Shown here: positions 61,755-64,000 of the stretch, in pieces
Layout of the letters: every line of letters starts with the position of its first letter
How positions within the stretch are numbered: the stretch's first letter is position 1
Source: Balanoglossus misakiensis
Taxonomy: Eukaryota; Hemichordata
DNA length: 64,000 nucleotides
Assembly (NCBI GenBank): GCA_040954595.2
Contig: CM082594.2
Span: 11,904,001 to 11,968,000 of the forward strand
Reading direction: 5' to 3'
The notes under the pieces: model-generated
The model's database searches: none
The model's input: only the letters and a program-made list of their open reading frames with translations
What the model was told of the DNA's origin: nothing
Program-made: the position numbers and the translations under genes

Positions 61755-62448
61755 ATGGCATCGTATCTTGGTAGGCCGTCGTCTAACTTGACCACTTTAG
61801 TCATTTGTGTGCTTCTGTGCTGTTGTGTTGACTTGGCATCCCAGGCGCAATTTCGCGTCCTCCTCACAATGACAGGGCTGTTGAACCGTCCCTATCACAA
61901 TGGTAAAACTGGAGCAGCTTTCGACATTGCGCTGGAAAAAGTGAATTCGGATCCGAATCTTCTTGTGGGGCACACACTGGTGTTTGAAAAGTTGCTCACC
62001 TGGTGCTGGGGTTCCAAAACGGCCGGTCAGATCGTAGATAAACGTAGCTCCAACCTCTACAGTGCTTTCATTGGGCCCGGGTGTTCTGAAGATGCCACAC
62101 CGGTGGGAAAATTGGCTTCTTATTGGAACATATCTTACATCTGTGACATTTGTGCAGAAACGCATTTTCTAGACAAGAAGTGGGACTACACGACAATGGT
62201 CAGGCTTTTTGGACCTTTTGTGAAGCTCGGTGGCTTTGGGCTGGCTATTACTAAGAATTTTGACTGGAAACGTATTGGCATGATAGTGGATATGTATGGA
62301 TTGTTGAGACAGCCGGCCGAAGGACTAGAGCACGAATTTAGCAAACATAATGTGACTTTATTTTTGAGGGATTATAACTCAAAACATGACCCTTTGATTG
62401 AGGAGAAATTCTTGGAAATTCTTCAAAAGTTGGCATTGGTCACTCGCA
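61755..62448 (+). CDS. ANF-receptor-type ligand-binding domain, first coding exon (paralogue 3)
   Basis: The best start is ATG 61755 (context GAAATGG), giving MASYLGRPSSNLTTLVICVL and a signal peptide of about 30 residues; an in-frame ATG at 61719 would add 12. Then FRVLLTMTGLLN, GKTGAAFDIALEKVNSD, a cysteine in LLTWCWGSK, SAFIGPGCSED, PVGKLASYWNISYICDIC, WDYTTMVRLFGPF and FDWKRIGMIVD. This is the clearest of the three matches to receptor guanylyl cyclase ectodomains (A-F-I-G-P-G-C, L-A-x-x-W-N, T-x-x-R, then F-x-W-x-x-I). NLT, NIS and NVT sequons are present. The exon ends in phase 1 at GTAAGT (62449) after VTR. The rest of the gene, if it is a full receptor, lies mostly right of the window. 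Confidence 0.88.
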
Positions 62449-64000
62449 GTAAGTACGATTTCAGTTGTTTTTAACTCAGTTGTTGTACTTGTTAAGTTGA
62501 AATCTGCCAATAGTTTAAATAGGGCTGTGTATAGGCATTTTTAAATTTGTGAACATTATATCTTCATGGTAAATAGGCTCTCAATAAGAATGTGCACCAC
62601 ATTTATGAACACCGATTCGGACACTATCACATTTTCTACATGTATTAGTGTATTGTCGCCGTAATTGTTATTTCAGTTTTAACAACAGGTTCCTTCATTG
62701 CACGCCAAGCTTGCATATTCCAAAGCTTACATACACTCTCTGGGGTTCGACGTCTGCAGTATGCAGGTTTCTGGTTTCTTGTTAAGTATATAAGGGTGAC
62801 ATATTAGTTTTTTTAACAAAATCTCCCTTAAGTCTCCTCAAAGCGGAAGGGATCATTGTCCCCAGGAATCCCAAAGGAACCATCATAATCCATTTTACTG
62901 TGGATACATATTCTCAGTAACTGCTTAAAGAGCCACACTGTGGACACACCATAGTTTATTGAACTACAAATGACTCCAGTTTAAAAGATACCTCAGTAGT
63001 TGTGTGAAATGGTGTTGGTAGCAAGACTTCACTCTTGTAGGATAGTGTTAATGTTGTTGTTTTCTCCAAACACAGTGATCATTATTATTGTAAACAGTGA
63101 TATCGCTGGCTTGTTATCTTTTGAAAACTGAGGATATGTCCTTATCTCCTTTATGAAAGGGAAATGCTGTCGGAAAAGTGTTCAACCGGTTGATACAGTT
63201 TTTGCAATACAATCAGTCTTGCCCTGGCTTATTCTCATTGTTAAATATACTGAAATTACATGTTATGTAGTATTAGTGAATACTGATAAAACTGACATTT
63301 AAAAACATTATGCTTTTGTGGTCCATCCTTTGGCAGAAAATACTCGCCACAACCGGGAATAACACGCAATTTTAAGAGTTATTTTCCGATTGCTATAAAA
63401 CAATTCCATTCTAAACTTTATGTACGTGTGCGTTAATCCTAGTTGAGAAGATGTTTTGTTAGCATTCGCTGAAGATTAAAGGAAACTTTGCCGACGTCAC
63501 CCAGAACTCTTGTCCAAAGGAAGCGCCATCATGTCTTGTTCACTTCAAACATGTCTACTGTAATTGCTACCCTCTATTTTGTAACATTTCCCCCACGATG
63601 TACCATATCGACGAACAAAATCAGCCATTTGGTGCTTAATACACTTTCAGGCACATCTTGGCTAACAGGTTGTCATTTAACGAACTACAATTTGGTACAT
63701 GTGTCTTTTTACAGAGGATATATGTGTCTATGATGACATTTAACCTGAAAACTTTAAGAAAACAGTCACGTGATTTTAATTCTGTTCTACACGAAGAAGA
63801 AATCCCTCCATCAAATTCATTCGACTACTTTAATATGCTTTTATATTTCCAGCTATGGAAACATTACCATTTGAGTCAGGGTTGCATTTGTCTTTATGAA
63901 TCACATTTCCTATTTACACACTGAGAACATTTGTTGAGTAGCAGGCTGTTTAACTGATGCCGACAAAGGGCTACATGTATATTCAGATGTACTTCAAACT
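62449..64000. other. Probable first intron of LBD gene 3
   Basis: No convincing second exon. One phase-compatible acceptor (TTTCTCCAAACACAG ending 63075) opens MIIIIVNSDIAGLLSFEN and then a stop, which is too weak to call. Confidence 0.4.

Overview
This is eukaryotic (animal) genomic DNA. Genes are split by introns with GT-AG borders, coding density is low, and long AT-rich stretches carry microsatellites, fold-back elements and a retroelement remnant. The recognisable proteins are an ADAM10-type metalloprotease, a clan 2 microsomal cytochrome P450, and a family of natriuretic-peptide-receptor-like ligand-binding domains. The set fits an invertebrate, most plausibly an invertebrate deuterostome (hemichordate, echinoderm or amphioxus). 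Nothing in the sequence settles the phylum.

Layout. (1) 1-3759, minus strand: the first five coding exons of an ADAM10 orthologue. They encode a signal peptide and the complete prodomain up to the RKKR maturation site, and the gene continues past the left edge. (2) 3760-7946: noncoding space between two head-to-head genes. (3) 7947-10966, plus strand: a complete or nearly complete P450 gene. Five exons are solid, a probable membrane-anchor exon lies upstream, and every intron is phase 1. (4) 12722-13397, 28676-29375 and 61755-62448, plus strand: three diverged paralogous exons. Each encodes a signal peptide and the first lobe of an ANF-receptor-type ligand-binding domain, and each ends at a phase-1 GTAAGT donor. 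No transmembrane, kinase-homology or cyclase exon could be recognised after any of them. (5) The gaps are mostly unannotatable. They hold one possible small secreted-protein exon (19112-19316, minus), a possible death-domain-like exon (39278-39508, plus), a GIY-YIG retroelement 3' end (about 41990-42590, minus), several fold-back or MITE-like elements (37450, 38401, 39002, 51291 and 51431), an interspersed repeat family with three copies, and simple repeats.

The most interesting system is the row of ANF-receptor first exons. They share the same length, donor phase and a CxxC motif, but each appears to have its own promoter. They are either separate receptor genes with very long introns, alternative first exons feeding a shared downstream gene, or short secreted single-lobe proteins. 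Exon calls rest on reading frame, splice-site phase and family motifs read by eye; no database search was run.
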